The notes: generated by a model not told the origin, from the letters alone. Counted from the stretch's first letter, positions 1-8,808 are shown. The stretch is DNA of 64,000 nt from Klebsiella pneumoniae (GCF_000742135.1 NZ_KN046818.1:2930097-2994096); one strand, 5' to 3'. Program-made: numbers and translations.

Positions 1-531
1 GGCAAAGCCGAACGTGAGGGTGAAACCACTCTGTGGCTGCGCGACAGCGACCACACCCTGCTGGCCAGCGCCACCTTCAGCGTAACCCGTGATCACGATG
101 CCTGGCAGCTGGTTATCGGCGGTCTGCAGGGGCCACGACGTCACGTTTCTCATGAGGTGATTAAGCAGGCGACTCGCGCCTGCTACGGCCTGTTTCCGAA
201 GCGCCTGCTGCTGGAGTTTATCTGGCAGCTGGCCGCGCGCAGCCAAATCGCGGCTATTTACGGCGTCAGCGATAATGGTCACCTGTTCCGCGCCCTGCGA
301 TATCGCCTGAGCAAAGGCCGCCATTTCCACGCCAGCTACGACGAGTTCTGGCAGTCTATCGACGGCCAGCCGGAAAGCCCCTGGCGCTGGCGGCTACCGC
401 TATGTCTGGAAAGAAAATCGCTGGAGAGTATCGCCAGTAAAAAACGGGCTGAATATCGGCGGCGATTCCAGCTGCTGGATCAGCTGACGGAGCAGGTGGC
501 AATATTGACGCAGCGGCATGCCGGTGACTAA
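1..531 (+). CDS. VirK/YbjX family protein (DUF535), 5' end outside window
   Basis: The reading frame is open from the first base, so the N-terminus lies outside the window; 176 residues are visible. The stretch around residues 45-65 (VIGGLQGPRR, then a basic segment and ACYGLFPKRLLLEF) and the downstream GVSDNGH and YDEFW segments are typical of the VirK/YbjX (DUF535) family. Family members are linked to resistance to antimicrobial peptides and to virulence in Salmonella and Shigella, but the biochemical activity is not known. It is not part of the E. coli gene order at this site. No terminator directly follows the stop. Confidence 0.8.
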   Translation, partial: GKAEREGETTLWLRDSDHTLLASATFSVTRDHDAWQLVIGGLQGPRRHVSHEVIKQATRACYGLFPKRLLLEFIWQLAARSQIAAIYGVSDNGHLFRALRYRLSKGRHFHASYDEFWQSIDGQPESPWRWRLPLCLERKSLESIASKKRAEYRRRFQLLDQLTEQVAILTQRHAGD

Positions 532-568
532 ATTGCGCTGTCGGTGAAGCCGAATTACAACATGGCGT

Positions 569-598
569 TTGCTTATTATGTCAATATTTCGCTACTAT
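569..598 (+). promoter_or_regulatory. Candidate promoter of the 47-residue small protein
   Basis: A TTGCTT hexamer (569-574) and a TACTAT hexamer (593-598) are separated by 18 bp, pointing at the small gene starting at 636. The predicted start of transcription is near 605. An inverted repeat (CTATC at 595-599, GATAG at 620-624) overlaps the leader. Seen in sequence; promoter function is inferred. Confidence 0.4.
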
Positions 599-635
599 CA
601 GGGTCCCCGAAGGCCACCGGATAGTCGCTTGCATA

Positions 636-779
636 ATGAGTAAAACCGAAATTTTTCTGCTGATTATTCTGGCGGTCATTCTGCTCGGGAGCATATGGTT
701 TATTTTTAGCGATGAAATTTGGCTATTGCTCTGCTATCTGGAAAGTCAGATATACCCTACATTCAGCGTTCCGCAATAA
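636..779 (+). CDS. Small single-pass membrane protein, 47 residues, unrecognised
   Basis: ATG to TAA encodes 47 residues. Residues 1-5 (MSKTE) are polar, 6-24 form one uninterrupted hydrophobic helix rich in Ile, Leu and Val (IFLLIILAVILLGSIWFIF), and a short amphipathic tail of about 23 residues ends in SVPQ. This is the profile of a single-span inner-membrane small protein. It is not MgrB, YebW or another small protein I can name. Support for it being real: a candidate promoter at 569-598, a clean hydrophobic helix, and no overlap with another gene. Against: no clear Shine-Dalgarno before the ATG. Function unknown. Confidence 0.45.
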   Translation: MSKTEIFLLIILAVILLGSIWFIFSDEIWLLLCYLESQIYPTFSVPQ

Positions 780-820
780 TATTTTCCGCCCGCAAAAGTG
801 CTCGTGCTTATTATTTATGC

Positions 821-842
821 CACCTCGTCAGCCGGCGAGGTG
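821..842. terminator. Inverted repeat, weak terminator candidate
   Basis: CACCTCG (821-827) pairs with CGAGGTG (836-842) around an 8-nt loop. There is no T-run on the + side, while the - side is followed by an A/T-rich stretch. It could end the small-protein transcript or simply be a structured spacer. Confidence 0.25.
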
Positions 843-925
843 TAATCGCATGAATTGCCAAATCGTTTAGATTTTGCTTATTTTATTTATCATACAAATA
901 TGTATACTAGCAGGCTTCCGATGTT

Positions 926-980
926 GGCCCGCCAGTTAACCTGCACGCCGGGCCTGTTTAGGTGCAGGTTTTTTCTTTTC
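926..980 (+). terminator. Intrinsic terminator with a competing upstream stem (attenuator-like or sRNA 3' end)
   Basis: AACCTGCAC (938-946) pairs perfectly with GTGCAGGTT (962-970) and is followed directly by a T-rich run to 980, a strong + strand intrinsic terminator. A second stem, GGCCCG (926-931) with CGGGCC (949-954), is interleaved with it: its 3' arm lies in the terminator loop and the terminator's 5' arm lies in its loop. The two folds would exclude each other or form a pseudoknot. No gene directly upstream obviously needs this terminator. A TATACT hexamer at 903-908 might be a -10 for a short RNA of about 65 nt, but no convincing -35 is seen. Confidence 0.6.
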
Positions 981-1049
981 TCCGCCCTCGTTTACGGTTC
1001 CACCGTTGCCACCTCCCCTTCCACAGGATGCGATTTATGTGTAAATGAA

Positions 1050-1079
1050 TTGTGTATGCTAAAAACGGTGTGCTATAAC
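1050..1079 (+). promoter_or_regulatory. Candidate RyeA promoter
   Basis: An extended -10, TGCTATAAC (TATAAC at 1074-1079), lies 18 bp after TTGTGT (1050-1055). It would start a + strand transcript near 1086 that runs through the complement of SdsR to the terminator ending at 1384. Confidence 0.4.
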
Positions 1080-1153
1080 GGGACATCCAGAGGCCAGCGG
1101 GTGTTTGACTGACAGGATGTCGCTGGCTCTTGAGAAAGAAGACAGATAAAGAT

Positions 1154-1256
1154 AAAAAGAGACCGAATACGATTCCTGTATTCGGTCCAGGGAAATGGCT
1201 CTTGGGAGAGAGCCGTGCGCTAAAAGTTGGCATTAATGCAGGCTAAGTCGCCTTGC
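1154..1256 (-). ncRNA. sdsR: SdsR (RyeB), sigma-S dependent small RNA
   Basis: Read on the - strand, this begins GCAAGGCGACTTAGCCTGC and ends in the hairpin ACCGAATACAGG..CGTATTCGGT followed by CTCTTTTT. I recognise it as SdsR, about 103 nt, one of the best conserved enterobacterial sRNAs. SdsR is Hfq-bound, accumulates in stationary phase under RpoS, and represses targets such as mutS and ompD. Its position just beyond yebY is the standard one. The antisense RyeA overlaps its whole length. Confidence 0.92.
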
Positions 1257-1262
1257 ACTATA

Positions 1263-1269
1263 AGAATAG
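1263..1269 (-). promoter_or_regulatory. SdsR promoter -10, sigma-S type
   Basis: On the - strand TATTCT, preceded by C at -13, sits seven bases before the SdsR start. C at -13 is the usual signature of RpoS promoters, matching the known sigma-S control of SdsR. Confidence 0.55.
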
Positions 1270-1342
1270 TTTAACGCGTCAGCTTTTCCAGTCCGCGGCC
1301 AAAGTGGCTGCATAATTCCTGGAAAGGGGGCCCCTGCCAGCG

Positions 1343-1384
1343 AAAAAACCGCCACTGCCGTTGTCCGGCAAGGGCGGTTTTTTT
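1343..1384. terminator. Bidirectional terminator between RyeA and yebY
   Basis: AAAAAACCGCC (1343-1353) pairs with GGCGGTTTTTT (1373-1383), with a small inner GCCG/CGGC stem. T-runs occur on both strands, so it can end RyeA (+) and yebY (-). Confidence 0.85.
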
Positions 1385-1414
1385 AATGTTATTACAGCAG
1401 GATAGCGAGAAAGT

Positions 1415-1753
1415 TTAGCAGAGCTTCTGCGCTCGCTCGATAAAGGGCGCGAGGCTCATTTTTTGTCCCGGATGCTGCGGATCGTCGATCTGGATCACTG
1501 AGATCGGCTGCGCGGTGGTTTTGCCGGCTTTGACCTGCTGCTCAGCCACCTCATTGAGCGGATACTGAACCAGCGTGCTCGGGTTGATGGCGTAAAGCGC
1601 GTTACCCGGTCGACAGGTCAACATAACCTCTTCCCGGTTGAACGCCCAGCTCTCCTTCCCCACCTCAAAACGGCTCACGGTGATAATTTGTGGCGCTGCC
1701 AGAGCAGCCCCGGAGCTTGCCAGTAACAACATGGTCAGAACAATTTTTTTCAT
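1415..1753 (-). CDS. yebY: YebY, DUF2511 periplasmic protein
   Basis: 112 residues with a clear Sec signal peptide ([19 protein letters not shown], cleavage after ALA near residue 19). The mature part has two cysteines (TCRPGN near residue 47 and the C-terminal residue C112) that could form a disulfide. It matches the E. coli YebY (DUF2511) family in length and position. It is the last gene of a yobA-yebZ-yebY run with small spacers, consistent with a role in copper handling, but its molecular function is not established. Confidence 0.88.
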   Translation of the reverse strand: MKKIVLTMLLLASSGAALAAPQIITVSRFEVGKESWAFNREEVMLTCRPGNALYAINPSTLVQYPLNEVAEQQVKAGKTTAQPISVIQIDDPQHPGQKMSLAPFIERAQKLC

Positions 1754-1769
1754 GATTTTGCCAGTTAAT

Positions 1770-2639
1770 TCAATAAGGTTCCCAGGTGGCGAACAGACTG
1801 ACGGCCAGCAGCGCCAGCGCGCCCAGCCCTATTTCAGCCTGCGTGGTTCGCAGGATCAGGCTTTCCGCCCGCGAACCGCTTGCCGACATGCGCGGTACCA
1901 GAACATACCTGTTCACTAACGCAATTACCACCATCCCGGCGACCAGCGCACATTTGATCAACAACATGCGTCCCCACGGCGATGCGCCAATCAATCCTCC
2001 CTGTATCAACAGCGCATTGAGCGCTCCGCTGGCAATCGTGCCGGCGACGGCCAGATGCCCGTAACGTGAAAAGCGCGCCATGATATAGACCGCGGCCGGC
2101 CGCCAGCGCCCCTGCGCCAGGCGCAGGCAATAGATAAAGGGCAACAGACCGCCAAACCAGCTGGCGACGCAGAAGAGATGCACAGCGTGGTTTGTCCGCT
2201 GCAGCACGCCGGTGAGACCATCGTGCATAGCGGCGTGCCCTACCCCGGCGGAAAGCAGCAGCTGTGCCGCCAGCAGGGCCACCAGCTGGCGGGCGCCGTG
2301 ACGGGGACGGATCCACACTACCGCAAGCGCGATCCACGCCAGTAGGATCTGCCAGATCCACACTCCACCAAAGTGGGTCCCGGCCACCGCCTGCCAGACG
2401 GCGGGTCGCCAGACATCCGTCCAGCCCTCGCCCATTATTCCTCCCTGCAGGAGATACAGCGCCAGCGTAGAGATCGCGCCGATCAGCAGCAGCGGGCGCA
2501 GTAGTGGATAAAAGCGCAGCATCAGCACGCGTCTCAGCGGTACCGGCGCCCACCAGGCGCCATACAGCACGCAGCCAAAAGCCAGCATCAGGGAGATAAA
2601 GTGCCCAAAGCGCAGGGTAATATAGAGCCCGGTCAGCAT
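1770..2639 (-). CDS. yebZ: YebZ, CopD-family inner-membrane copper protein
   Basis: 289 residues, almost entirely hydrophobic, with about eight transmembrane helices. It belongs to the CopD/PcoD family, thought to move copper across the inner membrane together with CopC. Histidines in membrane segments (RFGHFISL near the start, GHAAMHDG and NHAVHLF in the middle) are likely metal ligands. The stop of the upstream gene yobA (CopC-like) is only 3 bp before this start, so the pair is co-transcribed. yebY follows 16 bp later. Confidence 0.88.
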   Translation of the reverse strand: MLTGLYITLRFGHFISLMLAFGCVLYGAWWAPVPLRRVLMLRFYPLLRPLLLIGAISTLALYLLQGGIMGEGWTDVWRPAVWQAVAGTHFGGVWIWQILLAWIALAVVWIRPRHGARQLVALLAAQLLLSAGVGHAAMHDGLTGVLQRTNHAVHLFCVASWFGGLLPFIYCLRLAQGRWRPAAVYIMARFSRYGHLAVAGTIASGALNALLIQGGLIGASPWGRMLLIKCALVAGMVVIALVNRYVLVPRMSASGSRAESLILRTTQAEIGLGALALLAVSLFATWEPY

Positions 2640-2642
2640 CGC

Positions 2643-3026
2643 TTACTTCACGCTAAAGGTATATTGCCCTTTGGTTTTATGACCATCCACCGAGACCACA
2701 TGCCATGCCACGGTGTACTCTCCCGGCGGCAAGGCTTCCGCCAAAGGTAACGTGACCTCGGCGGGATTATCGGCGCTGCGGGTCAGTTTTCCGGTAGCCA
2801 CCGCATGCTGCTGCGGACCGGTGACGGTCACGCCGCTGAATGCGGGTTCAATACCTTCGGAAAAACTGAGCGTCAGCGTCTGTGGGGAAGCTGAAAGCTG
2901 CGCCCCGGCGGTCGGGATCTGCTGCTGCAGGTGAGCGTGGGCGAAGGCGCCCGCCGCGGTTAACATCCCGGCAAGCGCAACGGAGAGACGCAACGCGCGT
3001 CCAGCAAGAAGTCGCATATTCGTCAT
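2643..3026 (-). CDS. yobA: YobA, CopC-like periplasmic copper-binding protein
   Basis: 127 residues with a signal peptide ending in AGAFA, so the mature protein starts HAHLQQ. An N-terminal His is the conserved Cu(II) ligand of CopC proteins. The rest is the CopC beta-sandwich (SASPQTLTLSFSEGIEP, then VDGHKTKGQYTFSV with the second conserved DGH histidine). The methionine-rich Cu(I) site of plasmid CopC is absent. It is first in the yobA-yebZ-yebY operon. Copper binding is inferred from the family. Confidence 0.88.
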   Translation of the reverse strand: MTNMRLLAGRALRLSVALAGMLTAAGAFAHAHLQQQIPTAGAQLSASPQTLTLSFSEGIEPAFSGVTVTGPQQHAVATGKLTRSADNPAEVTLPLAEALPPGEYTVAWHVVSVDGHKTKGQYTFSVK

Positions 3027-3129
3027 TCCCTTTTGTTATGTCTGTAGCACAGAGAATAACCCTGTATAATGCCAGAGTCGAGCCAGGCATCTGGCCCTGA
3101 CCGGATTTATAAGCAGAGTGGAGTGGATG

Positions 3130-3360
3130 ATGGAAAGAAATCTGGCCAAAATTTCGCAAGATGAGATGGATAAAGTCAATGTCGATCTCGCCGCCGCCGG
3201 CGTTGCTTTTAAGGAACGGTACAATATGCCGGTGGTCGCTGATTTAGTCGAGCGTGAACAGCCTGCACATCTGCGCGACTGGTTCCGTGAACGACTGATC
3301 TCCCATCGGCTGGCCTCCGTCTCCCTTTCGCGACTACCGTGGGAGCCGAAACAGAAATAA
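3130..3360 (+). CDS. holE: DNA polymerase III subunit theta
   Basis: 76 residues from the ATG at 3130, the same length as E. coli HolE. The core [21 protein letters not shown] is nearly invariant. Theta binds and stabilises the proofreading subunit epsilon (DnaQ) in the polymerase III core and is not essential. Upstream GTG (3118) and ATG (3127) codons are in frame, but 3130 matches the family start and has a GGAG six bases before it. The gene is divergent from yobA and followed by exoX. Confidence 0.93.
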   Translation: MERNLAKISQDEMDKVNVDLAAAGVAFKERYNMPVVADLVEREQPAHLRDWFRERLISHRLASVSLSRLPWEPKQK

Positions 3361-3438
3361 TGCGCGCTCGCCTCCTCCCCGTCGGTTGGCAAGCCCGGCC
3401 AATTCCATTACGCTTATTGTTTTGCTCTGGAGCGAGCC

Positions 3439-4098
3439 ATGCTGCGCGTCATTGATACCGAAACCTGCGGCCTGCAGGGGGGCATCGTTGAAATCGCCTC
3501 GGTCGATATAGTCGACGGGCAAATTACCAATCCCATGAGCCATCTGGTGCGTCCCGATCGGCCCATCAGCCCGCAGGCGATGGCTATCCACCGGATCACG
3601 GAAGAGATGGTCGCCGATAAGCCGTGGATTGAGGAGATTATTCCGCACTATCATGGCAGCCCGTGGTACGTCGCGCATAACGCCAGCTTCGATCGCCGGG
3701 TGTTGCCGGAGATGCACGGCGAGTGGATCTGTACGATGAAGCTGGCCCGACGCCTGTGGCCGGGAATCAAATACAGCAATATGGGGTTATATAAGTCACG
3801 TAAGCTGAACGTGACTACGCCGCCGGGACTGCATCACCACCGGGCGCTGTATGACTGCTATATCACCGCCGCGCTGCTGCTGGATATCATCAATGTTTCC
3901 GGCTGGACCCCTGACCAAATGGCCGATATCACCGGTCGGCCGGCGCTGCTGACTACTTTTACCTTCGGCAAATACCGGGGTAAGGCCGTCGCCGAGATTG
4001 CTGAAAACGATCCAGGCTATCTGCGCTGGTTATTCAACAATCTCGACCGCATGAGCCCCGAACTGCGCCTGACGCTCAGGCATTACCTCGGGGAATAG
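3439..4098 (+). CDS. exoX: Exodeoxyribonuclease X
   Basis: 219 residues. This is a DEDDh 3'-5' exonuclease: motif I is D6-x-E8 (IDTET), motif II is D85 in AHNASFDRR, motif III is H134 with D139 in HHRALYD. A C-terminal DUF3820-like zinc-free module (TFGKYRGKAV..WLFNN, residues 175-205) follows, as in E. coli ExoX. It acts on single-stranded DNA ends in mismatch repair and UV tolerance. It converges with ptrB, whose stop is 3 bp away, and no terminator separates them. Confidence 0.93.
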   Translation: MLRVIDTETCGLQGGIVEIASVDIVDGQITNPMSHLVRPDRPISPQAMAIHRITEEMVADKPWIEEIIPHYHGSPWYVAHNASFDRRVLPEMHGEWICTMKLARRLWPGIKYSNMGLYKSRKLNVTTPPGLHHHRALYDCYITAALLLDIINVSGWTPDQMADITGRPALLTTFTFGKYRGKAVAEIAENDPGYLRWLFNNLDRMSPELRLTLRHYLGE

Positions 4099-4101
4099 CG
4101 C

Positions 4102-6162
4102 CTACACTGCCGCTTTTCCCGGCAGTGTCCCCTGCGCCAGGGCGATGAAAAAGGCGTACTCCAGCGCCACCCCTTCATAGCTTTTAAAGCGCCCGGATTT
4201 TCCGCCGTGTCCGGAATCCATATCGGTGCAGAGCAGCAGCAGGTTATCGTCGGTTTTCAGTTCCCGCAGTTTCGCCACCCATTTAGCCGGCTCCCAGTAT
4301 TGCACCTGGGAATCATGCAGACCGGTAGTCACCAGCATGTGGGGATACGCCTGCGCCCTCACGCCGTCATAGGGACTGTAGCTTTTCATATAGTGATAAT
4401 AGGTTTCATCCTGCGGATTTCCCCACTCTTCAAATTCACCGGTGGTCAGCGGAATAGTTTCATCCAGCATGGTGGTCACCACATCGACGAACGGCACCTG
4501 GGCTATCACGCCATGGAACAGCTCTGGCCGTTCATTCACGGCCACGCCCATCAGCATTCCGCCGGCGCTGCCCCCCATGCCGTAGCAGAGCCGCGGATCG
4601 CCGTACCCCTGGGCAAGCAGCGCGTCACAGACGTCCAGATAGTCGTTGAAGGTATTTTTCTTACACAGGAATTTACCGTCTTCATACCATTGCTGACCCA
4701 GCTCGCCGCCGCCGCGGACGTGGGCGATGGCGTAGACAAAGCCGCGGTTGAGCAGGCTCAGCCGGCTGGCGCTGAAATCGGCATCGATACTCTCGCCATA
4801 TGAGCCATAGCCATAGACCAGCAGCGGGTTGCTCCCTTGGCGAAAATGTTCGCGATGGTAGACCAGAGAGACCGGGACTTCGACGCCATCGCGGGCGGTC
4901 ACCCACAGGTGTTCGCTCTGGTAGCAACTCGTATCCAGCCCCTTTACCTCCTGCTGTTTGATCACTCTTCGTTCGCCGGTATCCATATCCAGTTCAAACA
5001 GCGTATCCGGCGTAGTCATGGAGGAATAGCCGTAGCGCAGTCGCGACGTTTCGGGCTCCGGATTATAGGCAAGCCAGGTGACATAGGCCGGATCGTCAAA
5101 AGCGATCCCCACCACCTCCCGGGTCTTGCGGTTAATTTGCCGCAGACTGGTCAGGCCACGCTGACGCTCTTCCACAACCAGCCAGTCGGTAAACAGGGTA
5201 AATCCTTCGAGCATCACGTCGTGACGCGGCGGGATCAGCGTGGTCCACTGTTCTTCATCACGCAGCACGGTACGGTAGAGGCCGAAATTCTTCCCCTCCC
5301 GGTTGGAACGAAGATAGAAAGCGTGCTGATAGTGATCAAGACTGTATTCATGATCTTTACGCCGTGGCAGAAAGCAGACCGGCTCGGCGTCTGGCAGTTC
5401 GGCGTTGAGCAGCAGCACTTCGCTGGTGGTGGCGCTGGAGAGATAAATTACCACGAACTGCTGGGAGGTGGTTTTATGCACGCTGACGTAGAAGGTCTCA
5501 TCTTTTTCCTCGTAGACCAGCGCGTCGCTCTGCGCCGGTGTCCCGACGGTGTGGCGCCAGACCTGATAAGGGAGCAGCGTGGTGGGATGTTTACGCACAT
5601 ACCAAACAAAGCGTGAATCGTTGCTCCAGGCAAAGCCGGAGGTGACATTTTCGAGGATTTCCGGGTACCACTCGCCGTTGCTGAGGTCGCAAAAGCGCAG
5701 GCCGTACTGGCGGCGGGAAAGGTAATCTTCCGCCACCGCCATTAGCTGGTTGTTGGGCGCAATGCCCAGTCCGCCCAGGGTGTAGAACTCGCTCTTCGCC
5801 GCCCGCTGGTTGGCATCGAGCAGGATCTCCCACTCATCCCACTCTTCTTTCAGCACCGACTGCCGCTGGTAGATAGCGTATTCGCAGCCCGGCTCATACA
5901 CCTGACGGTAGCGAAAGCCGTTTTTACTGTAGGGGGCAGAGACTTCCCGCTGCGGAATGCGGTCGATAATCTCCTTCAGCAGACGCTCCTGCAGGCTGAG
6001 CTGCGAATCCATCACTTGCTTGCCGTAAGCGTTCTCCGCGTGCAGATACTCCAGCACGTCAGGTCGCGCGCGCTCATCGTCGCGCAGCCAGTAATAATTA
6101 TCGATGCGTGTATCGCCATGCAAGGTCATGGCGTGAGGGATCCGTTTAGCTTTAGGTGGCAT
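4102..6162 (-). CDS. ptrB: Oligopeptidase B
   Basis: 686 residues, the same length as E. coli protease II. It is a cytoplasmic serine peptidase of family S9A that cuts small peptides after Arg and Lys. An N-terminal seven-bladed beta-propeller is followed by an alpha/beta hydrolase domain. The nucleophile lies in GMGGSAGGM (about residue 532), the acid in TTGLHDSQV (about 617) and the histidine in DSGHGGKS (about 652). Acidic residues that select basic side chains are expected near the active site. It is transcribed alone, convergent with exoX. Confidence 0.93.
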   Translation of the reverse strand: MPPKAKRIPHAMTLHGDTRIDNYYWLRDDERARPDVLEYLHAENAYGKQVMDSQLSLQERLLKEIIDRIPQREVSAPYSKNGFRYRQVYEPGCEYAIYQRQSVLKEEWDEWEILLDANQRAAKSEFYTLGGLGIAPNNQLMAVAEDYLSRRQYGLRFCDLSNGEWYPEILENVTSGFAWSNDSRFVWYVRKHPTTLLPYQVWRHTVGTPAQSDALVYEEKDETFYVSVHKTTSQQFVVIYLSSATTSEVLLLNAELPDAEPVCFLPRRKDHEYSLDHYQHAFYLRSNREGKNFGLYRTVLRDEEQWTTLIPPRHDVMLEGFTLFTDWLVVEERQRGLTSLRQINRKTREVVGIAFDDPAYVTWLAYNPEPETSRLRYGYSSMTTPDTLFELDMDTGERRVIKQQEVKGLDTSCYQSEHLWVTARDGVEVPVSLVYHREHFRQGSNPLLVYGYGSYGESIDADFSASRLSLLNRGFVYAIAHVRGGGELGQQWYEDGKFLCKKNTFNDYLDVCDALLAQGYGDPRLCYGMGGSAGGMLMGVAVNERPELFHGVIAQVPFVDVVTTMLDETIPLTTGEFEEWGNPQDETYYHYMKSYSPYDGVRAQAYPHMLVTTGLHDSQVQYWEPAKWVAKLRELKTDDNLLLLCTDMDSGHGGKSGRFKSYEGVALEYAFFIALAQGTLPGKAAV

Positions 6163-6282
6163 GTTATTCTTCTGCTGCTTTATCGTGACACAAGAGCATT
6201 CAGGCCGCAGGGTGGCGCCTGAATGATGACGTGTCTATAAGGGTGGCAAAAGACGCGAGCGATGCAAGCGAAACGTGATGAT

Positions 6283-6942
6283 TTAGACGCTTAGCGCTTG
6301 TTTTTGTGACTGGATATCCTGTTCTATATCGGCCCGGACATCTTTCGGCAGCGCCAGGGCGTCTCCCAGCGCATTAAGGTAGCTACGCTCCATAAAATGG
6401 TCGATATCAATCACCGCGCAGCTGACGTAGTAGATCTCCAGCGCCTCCTGCGGGTCGATGATGCCCTCGGCGAGACGCTGCGGATCCAGCGGCTGGGCCA
6501 GCGCCTGGTCAATTAGCACCCGGGCCTGAACGTCAATATTGGCCGCCCGCAGCTGAGTTTCAATATTCGCCCGCTCGTGGTCATCAATATGACCGTCGCT
6601 TTTCGCGGCAAATACCAGGGGCGTGATCAGCCGCACGCTGCGCGGATCGACATCCGTCGGCGCCGCTGCCGTCTCAGGCGCCTGGGCGGACGTATTCTGC
6701 GCGCGCATTTTCTGCTGATACTTGTTCCATAACACCGTGCCCGCCACCGCCCCGCCGCCTGCCAGCAGCGCGCTAGTGCCATATTTCGCCAACAATTTGC
6801 GTGACGATTTGCTGGCCACCAGCAATCCGGCCAGCCCACCGATGGCGCCGGGCAGCAGGCCGCTCCCTTTTGACGACTCGCCGGACGGTGACGCACCCTG
6901 CTGCCCGAGCAGCGACTGCAGTTGATGTAGCCAGTTAGCCAT
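6283..6942 (-). CDS. yebE: YebE, DUF533 inner-membrane protein
   Basis: 219 residues from the ATG that gives [13 protein letters not shown], the family start; an in-frame codon seven residues upstream is less likely. A glycine-rich hydrophobic segment ([14 protein letters not shown]) and a second ([16 protein letters not shown]) lie in the first third, followed by a TerB-like helical domain ([21 protein letters not shown]). YebE belongs to the Cpx envelope-stress regulon in E. coli; function unknown. The E. coli neighbour yebF is missing here. Confidence 0.88.
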   Translation of the reverse strand: MANWLHQLQSLLGQQGASPSGESSKGSGLLPGAIGGLAGLLVASKSSRKLLAKYGTSALLAGGGAVAGTVLWNKYQQKMRAQNTSAQAPETAAAPTDVDPRSVRLITPLVFAAKSDGHIDDHERANIETQLRAANIDVQARVLIDQALAQPLDPQRLAEGIIDPQEALEIYYVSCAVIDIDHFMERSYLNALGDALALPKDVRADIEQDIQSQKQALSV

Positions 6943-7081
6943 GGTTTTCCTCTCAGGTGACAAACACTGTTATCAGCCTAAACGACGCGATGTCAGGAAA
7001 TGTTAGATATGGCTAAAGATGCGCAAAGGTACGTGCGACGGCAGCATCGGGGCCGACCGACCAGTGACTGACCGCCAGCGT

Positions 7082-7429
7082 TCAGGCTGCCTTGGCTTTG
7101 CGCGCTTTGGCCGCCGGCACGGCGTCATCACCCGCCGGAGAAGTCTCGGCGGTAGCCGACGGCGCGGAGGCGTCCTGTGCGGGCGTCTCTTGCTCCGGCA
7201 GTCGGCCAACTCGCAGGATATGCTGCAGCGCTTCTTTACGCTCAGCCAGCCACATCGCCATGGTATCGCGCTGGACGTCATCCATCTCCAGCGGGGATGC
7301 CACCAGCCAGTCATTCAGCACCTCTGCCAGATCGAGCATTTTGTCGTAAGCGTCGGCCTCTTTTTTGCTGGCAAAAGACATTTTTTCCTCACCTTCGCGG
7401 ATCACCACATATTTAATTTCAACCGCCAT
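7082..7429 (-). CDS. yebG: YebG, SOS-induced DNA damage protein
   Basis: 115 residues from the family start [19 protein letters not shown]. The first 75 residues match E. coli YebG closely. E. coli YebG has 96 residues; here the tail is longer and low in complexity, rich in Ala, Pro, Thr and Ser and ending with the basic [10 protein letters not shown] near-perfect LexA operator lies 17 bp upstream of the start, in agreement with known SOS induction. YebG is a dimeric DNA-interacting protein of unclear job. It is divergent from purT. Confidence 0.9.
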   Translation of the reverse strand: MAVEIKYVVIREGEEKMSFASKKEADAYDKMLDLAEVLNDWLVASPLEMDDVQRDTMAMWLAERKEALQHILRVGRLPEQETPAQDASAPSATAETSPAGDDAVPAAKARKAKAA

Positions 7430-7446
7430 ACTGCAGCCTCTCAACA

Positions 7447-7462
7447 CTGTATTTTTATACAG
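7447..7462. promoter_or_regulatory. LexA operator of yebG
   Basis: CTGTATTTTTATACAG matches the LexA consensus CTG-N10-CAG with the preferred TA-rich centre. It lies in the yebG promoter region, where E. coli has its yebG SOS box. Confidence 0.92.
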
Positions 7463-7517
7463 TATAGCAAATTTCCCTCCCGGACTCAACTCACGCGCGT
7501 TACGCGCGTAAAGACAT

Positions 7518-7540
7518 ACGCAAACGTTTTCGTTTATAAT
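7518..7540 (+). promoter_or_regulatory. PurR operator and -10 of purT
   Basis: ACGCAAACGTTTTCGT (7518-7533) is an exact PurR box. A consensus TATAAT (7535-7540) follows at once, so PurR with hypoxanthine or guanine would block the promoter. The -35 is weak. PurR control of purT is established in E. coli. Confidence 0.93.
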
Positions 7541-7573
7541 CGCTGCCATCTTTTTTTACTGCGGATGAGAGTT

Positions 7574-8752
7574 ATGACTGTATTAGGCACCGCGCTGCGC
7601 CCGGCAGCCACCAAAGTTTTGCTGTTAGGTTCCGGCGAGTTGGGTAAAGAAGTCGCTATTGAATGTCAGCGTCTGGGCATTGAAACCATCGCCGTAGACC
7701 GCTACCCCGATGCCCCGGCGATGCAGGTCGCCCACCGCGCCCACGTCATCAATATGCTGCACGGCGAGAGCCTGCGCGCCCTGATTGAACAGGAAAAACC
7801 CGATTACATCGTGCCGGAGATCGAAGCTATCGCTACCGACACCCTGGTCGAACTGGAACAGGCCGGGCAGAAAGTGGTCCCCACGGCGCGGGCGGCAAAG
7901 CTCACCATGAACCGCGAAGGCATTCGCCGCCTGGCGGCGGAAGAGCTGCAGCTTCCCACCTCGCGCTATCGTTTTGCCGACAGCGAAGAAGGCTTCCGCG
8001 CGGCGGTTACCGAGATCGGTTTGCCATGCATCGTTAAACCGGTGATGAGCTCCTCCGGCAAAGGCCAGAGCTTTATCCGCTCGGCTGACCAGCTCAGCGA
8101 AGCCTGGCGCTATGCGCAGCAGGGCGGCCGCGCTGGCGCCGGACGGGTGATCGTCGAGGGGGTGGTGAACTTCGATTTCGAAATCACCCTGCTCACCGTC
8201 AGCGCCGTCGACGGCGTGCATTTCTGCGCTCCGGTTGGCCATCGCCAGGAAGACGGCGATTACCGTGAGTCCTGGCAGCCGCAGCAGATGAGCGACCTGG
8301 CCCTCGAGCGTGCCCAGACCATCGCCCGCAAGGTGGTGCTGGCGCTGGGAGGTTATGGTCTGTTTGGCGTGGAGCTGTTCGTATGCGGCGACGAGGTGAT
8401 CTTCAGCGAAGTCTCCCCGCGACCACACGACACCGGGATGGTGACGCTTATCTCCCAGGATCTCTCGGAATTCGCCCTGCACGTTCGCGCCTTCCTCGGG
8501 CTACCCGTCGGCGCTATCCGCCAGTATGGCCCGGCCGCCTCCGCGGTGATCCTTCCGCAGTTGTCCAGCCAGAACGTCAGCTTTGGCCAGCTGCAGTCGG
8601 CCGTCGGGGCTGGCCTGCAGCTGCGTCTGTTCGGCAAGCCGGAGATTGACGGTACCCGCCGCCTGGGGGTAACCCTCGCCGTCGCCGATTCGGTTGAGGA
8701 GGCCGTGGCGCGCGCTAAAGCCGCCGCCGCGGCGGTCATCGTCGAAGGGTAA
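7574..8752 (+). CDS. purT: Formate-dependent GAR transformylase 2
   Basis: 392 residues, the E. coli length. PurT makes formyl-GAR from GAR, formate and ATP in purine synthesis, bypassing folate-dependent PurN. It has the three ATP-grasp domains: an N-terminal GAR-binding Rossmann part ([10 protein letters not shown]), the ATP-binding loop ([12 protein letters not shown] near residue 160) and the metal site ([15 protein letters not shown]). The ATG at 7574 ([13 protein letters not shown]) matches the family start; the longer open frame upstream overlaps the operator and yebG and is not used. It has its own PurR-controlled promoter. Confidence 0.95.
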   Translation: MTVLGTALRPAATKVLLLGSGELGKEVAIECQRLGIETIAVDRYPDAPAMQVAHRAHVINMLHGESLRALIEQEKPDYIVPEIEAIATDTLVELEQAGQKVVPTARAAKLTMNREGIRRLAAEELQLPTSRYRFADSEEGFRAAVTEIGLPCIVKPVMSSSGKGQSFIRSADQLSEAWRYAQQGGRAGAGRVIVEGVVNFDFEITLLTVSAVDGVHFCAPVGHRQEDGDYRESWQPQQMSDLALERAQTIARKVVLALGGYGLFGVELFVCGDEVIFSEVSPRPHDTGMVTLISQDLSEFALHVRAFLGLPVGAIRQYGPAASAVILPQLSSQNVSFGQLQSAVGAGLQLRLFGKPEIDGTRRLGVTLAVADSVEEAVARAKAAAAAVIVEG

Positions 8753-8760
8753 AGACAAAA

Positions 8761-8789
8761 AACCCGGTCGCGTTGCCGCAGACCGGGTT
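8761..8789 (-). terminator. Terminator of edd-eda
   Basis: AACCCGGTC (8761-8769) pairs with GACCGGGTT (8781-8789). On the - strand the stem is followed by a run of six T, 20 bases after the eda stop. It also lies just beyond the purT stop. Confidence 0.85.
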
Positions 8790-8808
8790 GTTGACCTGGA
8801 GGCGTGGT

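Larger units (their letters stand above)
1086..1384 (+). ncRNA. ryeA: RyeA (SraC) antisense small RNA
   Basis: In E. coli the sRNAs RyeA/SraC (+) and SdsR/RyeB (-) overlap completely between pphA and yebY. The same arrangement is visible here: SdsR lies on the - strand at 1154-1256, and a + strand transcript could run from the promoter at 1050-1079 to the intrinsic terminator at 1343-1384. RyeA is known to pair with SdsR, and the two reduce each other's level. The 5' end is inferred from the promoter and could be some 30 bases further downstream. Confidence 0.65.

Noticed and set aside
855-1112. Open frame of 85 codons over the terminator and RyeA promoter
   Set aside because: It crosses a strong terminator and is not protein-like in composition.
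4207-5616. Two long open frames antisense to ptrB
   Set aside because: Low-complexity products without homology, fully inside the conserved ptrB gene.
7019-7573. N-terminal extension of purT by about 185 codons
   Set aside because: It would run antisense through yebG and through the PurR box and -10. The ATG at 7574 matches the family start and length.
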